Assembly (NCBI RefSeq): GCF_031624635.1
Contig: NZ_JAMQOQ010000004.1
Location: 62,001 to 126,000 of the forward strand
Source of the DNA: Halogeometricum sp. S3BR5-2
Lineage (GTDB): Archaea; Halobacteriota; Halobacteria; Halobacteriales; Haloferacaceae
Reading direction: 5' to 3'
DNA: 64,000 bases
Positions within the stretch are counted from its first letter, which is position 1; the number at the start of each line of letters is the position of its first letter. The notes beneath the pieces were generated by a model. That model did not search any database. It worked only from the letters and a program-made list of their open reading frames with translations, and was not told the DNA's origin. A program made the translations under genes and the position numbers. Shown here piece by piece: positions 42,727-51,693 of the stretch.

Positions 42727-44148
42727 TTACTCGACCGGCGCGAACTTCGCGCCGTACCGCGGGACGCCCTCCTGCACGTAGATGCGCCGGACCGTCCGCC
42801 GGACCGCGTCGCCCACGGCGACCGACTCCGGGTCGCAGTCGGTCAACTGCGCCGGCATGAGCGCCGACCCGTCCCCGTCGGCGGCGTCGACGCGGACGAG
42901 GACGGCGCCGTACGCCCCCTCGCGCTCTTGGAGTTCGACGAACTCCGGCGGCGCGCCGCCCTGCCCGATGACGGTCCGCGCCGCGACGGTCCCTTCGGAA
43001 GAGAGCGGCGCCCGCTCGAAGTCGACCCGCTCGAAGCAGTCGTCGCACGCCCCCTCGCCGGGGAACGACAGCGCGCCGCACGCCGGGCACCGACCCGCCG
43101 TCAGCGCGTATCTACTGTCGAGCGTCCGCCGCCACGTCGGCAGCGAGACGTTCGCGCCGCCGCCCGCCACGTCGCCGTCGACGACGCGGCCCCGCTTTCT
43201 GAGCGAGGCGACGTAGCTCACCGCCTCGCCGCCGTCGACCGCCGCAGCCTCGTCGCCGTCGAGTCGCCCGGAGAAGGCGAACGCGACGGCGCTCCCGCCG
43301 CTTCCGAAGAACGCTGCGAGGACGGGCCCGTCGGTGTCGGACTCCAAGGCGGCGACCAGGCCTATCGGGACCGTCGCCGCCCCGGCGTCGCCGATGCGGT
43401 CGACCACGATGCCCTCGGCGACGGCCTCGTTCGAGACGACGCCCTCGCCGGCGATGCGGTACGGCATCGACCCGTTCGGCTGGTGGAGCGACGCGGCCCC
43501 GATGTCGTCGGCGGCGAGGTCGAGCCCCGAGATGGCGCTCCGCGTCGTCTCCCGCACGGCCGCCCGCTCGTAGCCCGTGACGTCGAGCGACGTCACCTCG
43601 TCGCTGTCGGCCTCGCGGAAGCGGACGCCCGGCGACTCGTCCGTCGCCGCGGCGACGCCGTCGAACGAGACCGGAGCGTCGTCGGCGACGAGGAACGCCG
43701 CGGCGCCCGCGCCGAGAGCGTGGTCGTCGCCCGCGAGGTCGCCGCTGGGCGCGTCCGCGGCGACGGCCAGGACGGTTCCCTCGGCGTTCAGCGCCGTCTC
43801 CAGGGCGTCCGCGCCGGCGGCGGCGCTCTGGCCGTGGTGCCACGCGCGCGTCTCTCGGGGAAGTCCGAGCGCGCGGACGAGTCGGGGGACGAGTTCCTCC
43901 TCGGCCAGCGGCGGCGTGGTCGTGGCGAGGGCGACGGCGTCGACGGACGCGGGGTCCGCGCCGGCGTCGTCGAGAGCGCGCCGCGCGGCGGCGACGGCCA
44001 TCGTCACCGCGTCCTCGTCGCCCGCCGGGACGGCCGTCGACTCGATTCCCCGGCCGTCGAACGTCCCCCACGCCTCGGCCACCTCGTCGGCGCTCACGCG
44101 GCCGCGCGGGACGTAGACGCCCGCCGCCGCGATGCCGCGGTCGCTCAC
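42727..44148 (-). CDS. HMG-CoA-synthase-like / DUF35 (Zn-ribbon OB-fold) fusion protein
   Basis: This 473-residue protein joins a thiolase-fold HMGCS-like domain (about residues 1-335) to a DUF35 domain (about 340-473). DUF35 has the zinc ribbon AGRCPACGALSFPGEGACDD, which holds three of four Cys (the fourth follows in CF), and an OB fold (GTVAARTVIGQGGAPPEFVE). In the HMGCS part the His motif LHQPNGSMPYR is kept. The nucleophilic Cys region reads HGQSAAAGADALE (about 105-117), with Ala or Ser instead of Cys. Condensation chemistry is therefore doubtful; a structural or channelling role with the neighbouring thiolase is likely. The start is GTG 44148, overlapping the thiolase stop (GTGA). Confidence 0.85.
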   Translation of the reverse strand: MSDRGIAAAGVYVPRGRVSADEVAEAWGTFDGRGIESTAVPAGDEDAVTMAVAAARRALDDAGADPASVDAVALATTTPPLAEEELVPRLVRALGLPRETRAWHHGQSAAAGADALETALNAEGTVLAVAADAPSGDLAGDDHALGAGAAAFLVADDAPVSFDGVAAATDESPGVRFREADSDEVTSLDVTGYERAAVRETTRSAISGLDLAADDIGAASLHQPNGSMPYRIAGEGVVSNEAVAEGIVVDRIGDAGAATVPIGLVAALESDTDGPVLAAFFGSGGSAVAFAFSGRLDGDEAAAVDGGEAVSYVASLRKRGRVVDGDVAGGGANVSLPTWRRTLDSRYALTAGRCPACGALSFPGEGACDDCFERVDFERAPLSSEGTVAARTVIGQGGAPPEFVELQEREGAYGAVLVRVDAADGDGSALMPAQLTDCDPESVAVGDAVRRTVRRIYVQEGVPRYGAKFAPVE

Positions 44149-45320
44149 GACTCCACCTCCGAACTCCGCTCGAACACGTGGACGGTGACGCCGCCGCCCG
44201 ACCCGCCGACGTTGTGGGTCAGCCCCCGAACGGGGTCGTTCGTCTGCACCGACGCCTTCCCGCGGAGTTGCTTGAACGCCTCGACGACCTGGCCCGTTCC
44301 GGTCGCGCCGATGGGGTGGCCTTTCGACTTCAGGCCGCCCGAGGTGTTCACGGGCAACTCGCCGTCCGGGTCCGTCCGTCCCTCGCGGAGCAGTTGCCCG
44401 GCCTCGCCGGGTTCGCAGAAACCGAGGTCCTCGTACGCGAGCAGTTCCGCGATGGCGAAGCAGTCGTGCACCTCCGCGAAGTCGAGGTCGTCGGGGCCGA
44501 CGCCCGCCATCTCGTAGGCTCGCTCCGCGGCCGTCCGCGTGGCCGGGATGGAGGTGAGCGAGGGTCGCTGGAACAGGCCGACGCGCCCGCTGGCGGCGCC
44601 GACGCCCGCGACGCGAATCGGGTCGTCCGTCAGGTCGAACGCGGCCTCCTCGCTGGCGACGAGCACCGCGCTCGCGCCGTCGGTCGTCGGACAGCAGTGA
44701 TAGAGGTTGAGGGGGTCGGCCACCTCCGGCGCGTTCACCGCGTCTTCGAGCGAACACTCGAAGCCGAGGTGCGCGTCGGGGTTCTTCGCGCCGTTGGCGT
44801 GGTTCTTCACGGCGACGCGCGAGAGGTCCTCGACCGTCGTGCCGTGTTCGTCCATGTGGGCCGACGCCATCTGCGCGTAGACGCCCGCGAACGTCGTCCC
44901 CGAGAGACGCTCCCACTCCGTCTCGCCGCTGACGCCGAGCCACCACTTCGTGTTGTCCGAACTCGTGTCGGTCATCACCTCGTAGCCGCCGGCGAGGACG
45001 AGGTCCGCCATCCCCGCGCGGACCGTCGCCACCGCGTTCCTGAGCGCGTACCCGCTCGACGCGCAGGCGTTCTCGACGCGCGTCGTCGGGATGCCGTGCA
45101 GTCCCACGTGTTCGGTGACGGCCGGTCCGCTCAGTCCGATCTGTCGGCCGCCGACGCCGAGCGTTCCGAGGAACGCCTCCTCGATGTCCTCGGCGTCGAC
45201 GCCGCCGTCGACGCTCGAAAGCGTCCGGTCGAACGCGGTGTCGAACAGCGAACGGTACGTCTCCTCCGGAAAGGACCCGAACGGCGACTGTCCGGCCCCG
45301 ACGATGTACGCCTCACTCAT
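44145..45320 (-). CDS. Thiolase (SCP2-type acetyl-CoA acetyltransferase)
   Basis: The 391-residue thiolase begins MSEAYIVGAGQSPFGSFPEE at 45320. The nucleophile Cys is in TRVENACASSGYALRNAVAT (about residue 88). The His is in SGGLKSKGHPIGATGTGQVV (about 346), and the second catalytic region is GLTHNVGGSGGGVTVHVFE, with no Cys, as in SCP2-type enzymes. In archaea such thiolases form a complex with HMGCS and a DUF35 protein that channels acetoacetyl-CoA. Here the partner gene is fused (HMGCS-like/DUF35) and overlaps by 4 bases. The reaction could be thiolytic release of acetyl-CoA after hydroxyacyl-CoA dehydrogenation. It is first in the minus-strand operon and divergent from an alcohol dehydrogenase. 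Confidence 0.92.
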   Translation of the reverse strand: MSEAYIVGAGQSPFGSFPEETYRSLFDTAFDRTLSSVDGGVDAEDIEEAFLGTLGVGGRQIGLSGPAVTEHVGLHGIPTTRVENACASSGYALRNAVATVRAGMADLVLAGGYEVMTDTSSDNTKWWLGVSGETEWERLSGTTFAGVYAQMASAHMDEHGTTVEDLSRVAVKNHANGAKNPDAHLGFECSLEDAVNAPEVADPLNLYHCCPTTDGASAVLVASEEAAFDLTDDPIRVAGVGAASGRVGLFQRPSLTSIPATRTAAERAYEMAGVGPDDLDFAEVHDCFAIAELLAYEDLGFCEPGEAGQLLREGRTDPDGELPVNTSGGLKSKGHPIGATGTGQVVEAFKQLRGKASVQTNDPVRGLTHNVGGSGGGVTVHVFERSSEVES

Positions 45321-45478
45321 CGTTACTCGTCCCTCGAGTCCTCCATAGAAAAGGATGTGGGACGCCGGCCGCACCCCGCGAGAACTGCGTCCCGGCCTCC
45401 GACGCGTCCCAGTTCGCCGGACGGCTCACCGGAAGCTATAGGTGTATTCTCTCGCATCAATCGTGTGGTTGACTACCG

Positions 45479-46591
45479 ATGAACATACAGGCCGCGGTCA
45501 CGCACGAGGAGGGCGGCGCGTTCGAAATAGAGGAAGTGAGCCTCGAGGAACCCCAGGCCGACGAGGTGCTCGTCCGCGTCGTCGGGGCGGGCGTCTGTCA
45601 CACGGATATGATCGTCCGCGACCAGATGTATCCGACGCCGCTGCCGGCGGTGCTCGGCCACGAGGGGTCGGGCGTCGTCGAGAAAGTCGGCGCGGACGTG
45701 ACGCGGGTCGAACCGGGCGACCACGTCGTCATGAGCTTCGACTACGACACGACCTGTCCGAGTTGCCGGGACGGGCATCCCGCGTACTGTTCGGAGTTCT
45801 TCGCGCACAACTTCGGCGGCTCTCGGCCGCACGACGAGACGTCCCCCATCTCGCAGGACGGCGAGCGAGTCAGCGGTCGCTTCTTCGGCCAGTCGTCGTT
45901 CGCGACGCACTCGATAGCGACCGAACGGAACGTCGTTCCCGTCGACGAGGACGTACCGCTGGAACTGCTCGGACCGCTCGGCTGCGGTATCCAGACGGGC
46001 GCGGGCGGCGTCATCAACACCCTGGACCCGCAGGCCGGGTCGTCCATCGCCGTCTTCGGCGCCGGTTCCGTCGGCCTCTCGGCCGTCATGGCCGCCGGTA
46101 TCAAGGGTTGCACCGAGATACTGTCGGTCGACCTCAAACCGAACCGACTCGAGAAGGCGTCGGAACTCGGCGCGACGGCGACGGTGAATCCCGAGGAGGT
46201 GGACGACGTCGTCGAGGCGGTGCGGGAGGCGAGCGACGGCGGCGTCGACTACGCCCTCGAGACGACGGGCGTCCCCGCCGTCGCAGAGCAGGCGACGGAG
46301 ACGCTCGCACAGCGGGGAACGCTCGGTATCATCGGCGCGCCGGCACTCGGGACGGAGGCCAGCTACGACGTGAACAACCTCATCCTCGGCGGCCGCAGCA
46401 TCACCGGCATCGTGGAGGGCGACTCCGACCCCCAGCAGTTCATCCCGGACCTCGTCGAACTGTATCGACAAGGAAAGTTCCCGTTCGACGAGTTGGTCAC
46501 CTACTACGACTTCGAGGACATCGAACGGGCCGTCGAGGACTCCGAGAGCGGCGATACCATCAAGCCCGTCCTCCGGATGAGCGACGCCTGA
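45479..46591 (+). CDS. Zinc-dependent alcohol dehydrogenase (MDR family)
   Basis: The 370-residue MDR protein has catalytic-zinc residues in VGAGVCHTDMIVRDQMYPTP (Cys about residue 40) and LGHEGSGVVEKVGADV (His-Glu about 60). The structural zinc lobe DTTCPSCRDGHPAYCSE has three Cys, with Asp in place of the first Cys. The NAD motif is VFGAGSVGLSAVMAAGIKGC (about 195-214), with Asp at the end of strand 2 (SVDLKPN), favouring NAD. The pattern is close to aryl/benzyl-alcohol dehydrogenases. It is divergent from the thiolase gene, and LivG follows after 87 bases. A role in turning an aromatic alcohol into an aldehyde would fit the region. Confidence 0.9.
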   Translation: MNIQAAVTHEEGGAFEIEEVSLEEPQADEVLVRVVGAGVCHTDMIVRDQMYPTPLPAVLGHEGSGVVEKVGADVTRVEPGDHVVMSFDYDTTCPSCRDGHPAYCSEFFAHNFGGSRPHDETSPISQDGERVSGRFFGQSSFATHSIATERNVVPVDEDVPLELLGPLGCGIQTGAGGVINTLDPQAGSSIAVFGAGSVGLSAVMAAGIKGCTEILSVDLKPNRLEKASELGATATVNPEEVDDVVEAVREASDGGVDYALETTGVPAVAEQATETLAQRGTLGIIGAPALGTEASYDVNNLILGGRSITGIVEGDSDPQQFIPDLVELYRQGKFPFDELVTYYDFEDIERAVEDSESGDTIKPVLRMSDA

Positions 46592-46649
46592 GGGCATCTC
46601 CGACTCCGGCCGCACCCCAAATCCTCCACGACGCGCGCACGAGAAAACG

Positions 46650-46655
46650 TTATAA
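46650..46655 (+). promoter_or_regulatory. Likely TATA element of livG (system 2)
   Basis: TTATAA within AACGTTATAACAG lies 24-29 bases before the livG ATG at 46679, the standard position for a haloarchaeal promoter with a near-leaderless transcript. The gene therefore has its own promoter and need not be co-transcribed with the alcohol dehydrogenase. Confidence 0.5.
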
Positions 46656-46678
46656 CAGTGGACAGTCGTTAACGAACT

Positions 46679-47404
46679 ATGTTAGCAGTATCGGACCTCC
46701 GGAAGGAGTTCGGCGGGTTGGTCGCCGTCGACGACGTGACGTTCGAGATAGGCGAGGGCGAGATAGTGGGGCTCATCGGGCCGAACGGCGCCGGCAAGAC
46801 CACTCTGTTCAACAGCATCACCGGCGTCCTCACGCCGGAGGACGGGAGCGGCGTCGAGTTCGACGGCACCGATATCGTCGCCCTGGAGACGCACGACATC
46901 GCCCGGAGAGGCCTCGTTCGGACGTTTCAGATCGTCCGCGTGTTCGACGAGATGACCGTCCTCGAAAACGTGCTGACGGGCGCGCTGTTCGGCACCGACG
47001 AGGACCTCTCCCGCGAGGAGGCCGAAGAGCGCGCTCGCGACGCGCTGACGTTCATCGGCCTCGCCGACAAGGCCGACCTGTCGACGGGCAACCTCCCCAT
47101 CGCGCAGAAGAAACAGCTCGAACTGGCGCGGGCGCTGGCGTCCCGCCCCCGGCTCCTCCTGTTGGACGAGATAGCGAGCGGGCTCACGCCGGGCGAGATA
47201 GACGACCTCACCGACACGATTCGCCGTCTCCGGGACGACCGAGACATCTCCGTCTTCTGGATCGAACACATCATGGACGCCGTGATGAGCGTCGCCGACC
47301 GCGTCATCGTGTTGAACAGCGGCCGGAAACTGGCCGAGGGGACGCCCGAGGAGATACGCAACGACGAGTCGGTCGTCGAGGCCTACCTGGGGGACGAGGC
47401 ATGA
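46679..47404 (+). CDS. livG: Branched-chain-type ABC transporter ATPase (LivG type), system 2
   Basis: The 241-residue ATPase has Walker [21 protein letters not shown] (about residues 35-54), a Q-loop [20 protein letters not shown] and a LivG-type loop ([17 protein letters not shown]). The C-loop is degenerate: [20 protein letters not shown] in place of LSGGQ. Walker B is [20 protein letters not shown], with Ile instead of Pro after Glu, and the switch His is in [20 protein letters not shown]. The missing LSGGQ is unusual and would affect ATP sandwiching unless the partner supplies the needed contacts. It overlaps livF by 4 bases. Confidence 0.88.
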   Translation: MLAVSDLRKEFGGLVAVDDVTFEIGEGEIVGLIGPNGAGKTTLFNSITGVLTPEDGSGVEFDGTDIVALETHDIARRGLVRTFQIVRVFDEMTVLENVLTGALFGTDEDLSREEAEERARDALTFIGLADKADLSTGNLPIAQKKQLELARALASRPRLLLLDEIASGLTPGEIDDLTDTIRRLRDDRDISVFWIEHIMDAVMSVADRVIVLNSGRKLAEGTPEEIRNDESVVEAYLGDEA

Positions 47405-48093
47405 TAGACGTCGAGGGGATAGACGTCTCCTACGGCTCCATCCAGGTGCTGTGGGACCTCTCGTTTCACGTCTCCGAGGAGGACCGCGTCGTCTCCATCG
47501 TCGGGCCGAACGGCGCCGGGAAGTCGACGCTCCTGCGCGTCATGTCGGGACTCCACCCCGTCGACAGCGGCACCGTGACCGCGTGGGGCGCGGACGTGGC
47601 GACGCTCGACCCCTCGGAAGTCGTCGAGCGCGGGTTCGTCCACGTCTCCGAGGAGCGGAACCTCTTCGGCGACATGACCGTCCGAGAGAACCTGGAGATG
47701 GGCGCGTACACCCGCCGCGACACCCTCGACGAGACGATGCAGGAGGTGTTCGAGCTCTTCCCCATCCTCGAAGAGCGCGAGGACCAGCGCGCCGAGTCGA
47801 TGAGCGGGGGCCAACAGCAGATGCTCGCCATCGGCCGCGGGCTGATGGCCAGGCCGAAGATTCTGGCCCTCGACGAACCCTCCGAGGGACTCGCCCCGCA
47901 GATAACGAATCGGGTGTTCGAGAAGATAGACGAGATAAGCGAGGAGGTGACCGTGCTGCTCGTCGAACAGCACGTCCACAAGGCGCTCCGACTGGCCGAC
48001 CGCGCCTACCTCCTGGAGAACGGCGAGTTCGTCACGGAGGACACCGGCCCGGCGCTGTTGGAGTCCGAGCACGTGAAGGAAGCGTATCTGTAG
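47401..48093 (+). CDS. livF: Branched-chain-type ABC transporter ATPase (LivF type), system 2
   Basis: The 230-residue ATPase has Walker A VGPNGAGKSTLLRVMSGLHP (about residues 35-54), a Q-loop-like FVHVSEERNLFGDMTVRENL with Glu where Gln is common, signature MSGGQQQMLAIGRGLM, Walker B ILALDEPSEGLAPQ and VEQHVHKALRLADRAYLLEN. The ATG overlaps the livG stop as ATGA. The pair is on the plus strand, while its presumed permeases and binding protein are convergent on the minus strand. Confidence 0.9.
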   Translation: MIDVEGIDVSYGSIQVLWDLSFHVSEEDRVVSIVGPNGAGKSTLLRVMSGLHPVDSGTVTAWGADVATLDPSEVVERGFVHVSEERNLFGDMTVRENLEMGAYTRRDTLDETMQEVFELFPILEEREDQRAESMSGGQQQMLAIGRGLMARPKILALDEPSEGLAPQITNRVFEKIDEISEEVTVLLVEQHVHKALRLADRAYLLENGEFVTEDTGPALLESEHVKEAYL

Positions 48094-48210
48094 GTCGTCG
48101 GTCGGCGAGTCGGTTCTTACCCGTATTTCTCGCGCTGTCGAAGGTAACGACCGGACGGAGAGAAGGGAAAGAGAGGGACGAAGCGAACGGAGGGAGGCAG
48201 CGCCGGACCG

Positions 48211-49245
48211 CTATCTACCCCCGTCGGCCTCGGCGTCGGTCCCGCCGCCCTCCCGGTCGCCGGTGAGGCCGGCGTCGTCGAGGGCGTCCCGGACCGAGCG
48301 CACCACCCCCCGCCGGAAGTAGAGGAACAGCACGATGAGGAGCGCACCGAAGATGGCCGACTGCCACGACTGGAGGCTCTGTGCGGAACTCAGGAACTCC
48401 TCGATGCCGACGACGATGACGGCGCCGACGATGGGGCCGAGCGTGGTCCGCAGACCGCCGACGACGAGGACGATGAGGACGACGACGTCGACGGCGAGGA
48501 ACGTGAACCCGCCGGGGAGGATGTAACCGGACTCCCGGGCGAAGAACGCCCCGGTGAGGCCGATGAGGAACGCGGCGACGAACCCCGCGATGGTCTTGTA
48601 GCGAACCACGTCGATGCCGATGGATTCGGCGGCGATTTCGTCCTCGCGGATGGCGTCGAAGGCGACGCCGTACTTCGAGTGCACCAGCCTGAGGTAGACG
48701 CCGAGCGTCGCCACGAGGAGGAGCAGCACGAGGTAGTAGAGGACGAGTTTCTCCTCGACGCCGATGGCCTCTGCGACGACGCCGAGTTCGAAGTACTCGT
48801 AGGGGAAGCCGGTCGACCCGCCGGTGAGGTCGCGGGCGCCGACGAACACCTCGCTGAACACGAGTTGGAGGTTCAGCGTGAGGATGGAGATGAGCACGAC
48901 AGTGAACTTCCGCTTGGCGGAGACGTAGCTGACGAGGAGGCCGATGAGGCCGCAGACGAGCGCCGCGACGGGGAGCGTCACCCACGCCGAGACGGACAGC
49001 GCATCAGCTAGAAGCGCCGTCCCGTACGCGCCGACGCCGGCCAGTCCGCCGACGAACAGGAACAGTTGGTCGGTGTGGCCGAAGACGATGTTCAACGCGA
49101 CGGCGAACAGCGCGATGAGGAGCAGGTGCGCGAGCACGCTCTCGTAGTAACTGCTGCCGAGCACCGCGAGGGGAGCGACGGCGAACAGCGCCGCCACGAC
49201 GGCGACGTTGCGCGCCTCCGCTCCGAGCGACGGTCGAGCGCTCAT
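48211..49245 (-). CDS. livM: Branched-chain-type ABC transporter permease (LivM type), system 2
   Basis: The 344-residue permease has about nine or ten TM segments. LivM traits are ALFAVALNIVFGHTDQLFLF, GLAGVGAYGTALLADALSVS, and the coupling loop SKYGVAFDAIREDEIAAESI with IDVVRYKTIAGFVAAFLIGL. It ends VVRSVRDALDDAGLTGDREG, an acidic tail. Its start ATG overlaps the LivH stop by 4 bases. It is convergent with livF of the same presumed system, with 117 bases between stops. Confidence 0.9.
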   Translation of the reverse strand: MSARPSLGAEARNVAVVAALFAVAPLAVLGSSYYESVLAHLLLIALFAVALNIVFGHTDQLFLFVGGLAGVGAYGTALLADALSVSAWVTLPVAALVCGLIGLLVSYVSAKRKFTVVLISILTLNLQLVFSEVFVGARDLTGGSTGFPYEYFELGVVAEAIGVEEKLVLYYLVLLLLVATLGVYLRLVHSKYGVAFDAIREDEIAAESIGIDVVRYKTIAGFVAAFLIGLTGAFFARESGYILPGGFTFLAVDVVVLIVLVVGGLRTTLGPIVGAVIVVGIEEFLSSAQSLQSWQSAIFGALLIVLFLYFRRGVVRSVRDALDDAGLTGDREGGGTDAEADGGR

Positions 49246-50102
49246 GATATCGCCTCCGGTCGCGCGAGGAGCACGACGATGGCCGTCACGAACAGGATGA
49301 TGGTGGCGATGTACGACCCCACGAAGAAGTTGGCGAACTGGTTGACGAGGCCGAGGAGGACGCCGGCGGTGACGGCGCCGACGAGGCTCCTGACGCCGCC
49401 CACGATGGAGATGATGAGCGCGAACGTCGTGAACTGGAACCCGTTCGAGACGGCGACGGCCGACCCGGCCGCGAACACCAGACCGCCGAGGCCGGCGACG
49501 GCCGCCGAGAGGACGAAGATGAGCGTCCGGATGCGCCGCGGGTTGACGCCGACGAGCCGCGCGCCGGTCTCGTCTTGGAACACCGTGCGAGTGGCCTTCC
49601 CGAGGAAGGTTCCGCGGAGGAACCCGAACAGGACGGCGAGGACGACGGCGCCGACGACGAGGATGACGAGCGACCCGCCGGTGAGCGTCGCGCCGCCGAC
49701 CGAGACGGTGCCGACGTTCAGCGGAAGCGTGTACCGCGACGGGAAGTAGTTGATGAGGACGCCGTCTAAGAACACCGTCAGTCCGAGCGTCGTGAAGATG
49801 CCGAGGAGGATGCGCTCTTCGCCCTCCGAGCGGTAGACCAGGGAGAGGATGGTCCGGTCGACGACCAGTCCGAACGCCGCGACGGCGACCAACGCGACCA
49901 CCGCCGCGACGACGAGACCCATCCCGCTCTCGACGACCACCGTCGCCACGAGCACCGCCATCACGGCGAACGTGCCGATGGCGAGGTTGAGCACCTCTCC
50001 CAGCCCGAAGACGAGTGTGATGCCGACGCCGAGCAACGCGAGGAACACGCCGAAGGCGAGGCCGTCGACCGCGACGCCGAGGAGCGTGCTAACCGTCACC
50101 AT
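49242..50102 (-). CDS. livH: Branched-chain-type ABC transporter permease (LivH type), system 2
   Basis: The 286-residue permease has LivH segments GVFLALLGVGITLVFGLGEV, NLAIGTFAVMAVLVATVVVE and the coupling loop RTVFQDETGARLVGVNPRRI (about 185-204). The C-terminal half has ALIISIVGGVRSLVGAVTAG, with VRS in place of the common GAGS loop, a small departure. The ATG at 50102 is chosen because AGGTGA lies 5-6 bases upstream and TM1 follows; a longer frame to 50171 overlaps the LivK stop at 50190 only loosely. It is coupled to livM by a 4-base overlap. Confidence 0.9.
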   Translation of the reverse strand: MVTVSTLLGVAVDGLAFGVFLALLGVGITLVFGLGEVLNLAIGTFAVMAVLVATVVVESGMGLVVAAVVALVAVAAFGLVVDRTILSLVYRSEGEERILLGIFTTLGLTVFLDGVLINYFPSRYTLPLNVGTVSVGGATLTGGSLVILVVGAVVLAVLFGFLRGTFLGKATRTVFQDETGARLVGVNPRRIRTLIFVLSAAVAGLGGLVFAAGSAVAVSNGFQFTTFALIISIVGGVRSLVGAVTAGVLLGLVNQFANFFVGSYIATIILFVTAIVVLLARPEAIS

Positions 50103-50189
50103 GAGAGTCACCTGCGGCGTCGAGCGGACGGTCGGCTCCGCGGAGGAAGCCGAGCGGTGCGTCGACGGCATCCCGCGTGAGAGGCGAGG

Positions 50190-51479
50190 TCACTGGTCTG
50201 CGGGGAGTGCGGGCAGCGCCTCGGTTCGGAACTGCTCTTCGAAGCCGAAGTTCCCGTCCGGGTAGTACGACGGCGCCTCCGACGTCAGCTGGCTGTATAT
50301 CTGCACCTGATTCTTCAGTTCGCCGTTCTCCGTGTACTCGATGGGGTTGGCGAACAGCGTGTCGAACTGGATGCTGCGGATGGCGTCGGCGATGGCCGTC
50401 GAGTCGGCGGAGCCGGCGTCCTCGATGGCCTGCGCCAGCATCTTCCCGGAGACGTAGCCGTAGGCGCTGTGCGTGTCGAACTGCTCGCCGCGCGCCTCGC
50501 CGAACCGCTGGGCGACCTCCGCGAACTCGTCGCTGTAGACGTCCGTGTTGTGGACGTGGGTGAACCCGCCCTCGAAGGCCAACTCTCCGAGGGCGCCGGC
50601 GATGACGCCCGGCGGGAAGCTCGGACCCGTGATGACCTCCGGCGAGTAGCCGAGTTCGTTCAGTTGGCTGGCGATGGTGAGAGAGCCCGGCGGGTGGCCC
50701 GTCGCCACCATCATCTCGAGGTCCTGCGGGTACTTGCGGATGAACGACTTGAAGTCGCTCGCACCGACCGGCGCGGCCTGCACGTTCACGTCCACGTCGA
50801 AGTGCTCTTGGATGCCCGCCTCGACGGAGCGACCCCACGCGTAGTCGCCGATGATGGCGCCGACCTTCGAGTAGCCCGCGTCGGCGACGAGGTTCGCCTG
50901 CGCCTGCATCGTCGTGGCCGCCGGGAGGAGGCCGACGCGGAACGTGTACGTCGTGTCGGGCGTGATGGCCTGGTTCGTCCCCGACATGTGCAGGAGCATC
51001 GGCACTTCGAGTTCCTGCGCGGTGCGAGCGGTGCGGATACCGACGTCCGAAGAGACGGGACCCGTCGTCGCCACCGCGTTCTCCTGCTCGACGAAGCGCC
51101 GGAAGATGGAGTCGGCCTGTCCGGCGTCGCTCTTCGTATCCGCCTCCACGATTTCGAGCGGTCGGCCGCCGAGGACGCCGCCGTCGTCGTTCACCTCTTG
51201 GACGGCGAACGCCAACCCGGCGCGGTGGGCGTTCCCCCACGGGGTGAACGACCCCGAGAGCGGCTGAAGCGACCCGATGACGATGGAATCGCCGGAACTC
51301 CCGCCGGAGCCGCCGTCCCCGCTCTGGCTCGTTCCGCCGTCGTTGCCGCCGCCCGCGCCGGTTTCGGACTCGCCGTCGGACCCGGACCCGGCGCCCGCGC
51401 ATCCGGCGAGAAGCCCGACGCCCGCGACACCGCCCGCTTTCAGGAAGCTTCGCCGTCGAAATCGTCTTCGGTCAACCAT
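50190..51479 (-). CDS. livK: Tat-exported lipoprotein, ABC solute-binding protein, system 2
   Basis: The 429-residue protein starts MVDRRRFRRRSFLKAGGVAG with a twin-arginine RRSFLK motif and lipobox LLAGC near Cys27. A Gly/Ser/Asp linker leads to a type I binding fold: DSIVIGSLQPLSGSFTPWGN, FAVQEVNDDGGVLGGRPLEI, GPVSSDVGIRTARTAQELEV and GAIIGDYAWGRSVEAGIQEH. This pattern is close to the aromatic-acid and amide binding branch of LivK proteins. A GTG at 51488 is an alternative start. CoA-transferase and CoA-ligase genes nearby suggest an organic acid ligand, perhaps aromatic; this is inference. Confidence 0.92.
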   Translation of the reverse strand: MVDRRRFRRRSFLKAGGVAGVGLLAGCAGAGSGSDGESETGAGGGNDGGTSQSGDGGSGGSSGDSIVIGSLQPLSGSFTPWGNAHRAGLAFAVQEVNDDGGVLGGRPLEIVEADTKSDAGQADSIFRRFVEQENAVATTGPVSSDVGIRTARTAQELEVPMLLHMSGTNQAITPDTTYTFRVGLLPAATTMQAQANLVADAGYSKVGAIIGDYAWGRSVEAGIQEHFDVDVNVQAAPVGASDFKSFIRKYPQDLEMMVATGHPPGSLTIASQLNELGYSPEVITGPSFPPGVIAGALGELAFEGGFTHVHNTDVYSDEFAEVAQRFGEARGEQFDTHSAYGYVSGKMLAQAIEDAGSADSTAIADAIRSIQFDTLFANPIEYTENGELKNQVQIYSQLTSEAPSYYPDGNFGFEEQFRTEALPALPADQ

Positions 51480-51500
51480 GAGTGTCACAATTGTTCAGGA

Positions 51501-51510
51501 GTATAAATAG
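51501..51510 (-). promoter_or_regulatory. Likely TATA element of the livK-H-M operon, system 2
   Basis: Read on the minus strand, CTATTTATAC lies about 22-31 bases upstream of the livK ATG at 51479. This is a near-consensus haloarchaeal TATA box. Confidence 0.55.
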
Positions 51511-51693
51511 CTTTGTAGTGTATTCTCATCTGTGAACATTAGAAGGAAACGGCGGCGCCGCGTTTCGACACCGCCGATCCGCGCCTCACGGCCCGCGTGA
51601 CGCGTTCAGCGTCCGACGACCCGCGAGTCACGGACTCGGCAGTCGGGGGCAGCGAGGCGTGGATTTATCACCGCCGCCGGGAGTGTCTCCCGT

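Noticed and set aside
42625-44517. A 630-codon plus-strand frame opposite the HMGCS-like and thiolase genes
   Set aside because: It is the antisense shadow of genes with clear motifs; its composition is Arg-rich without any fold.
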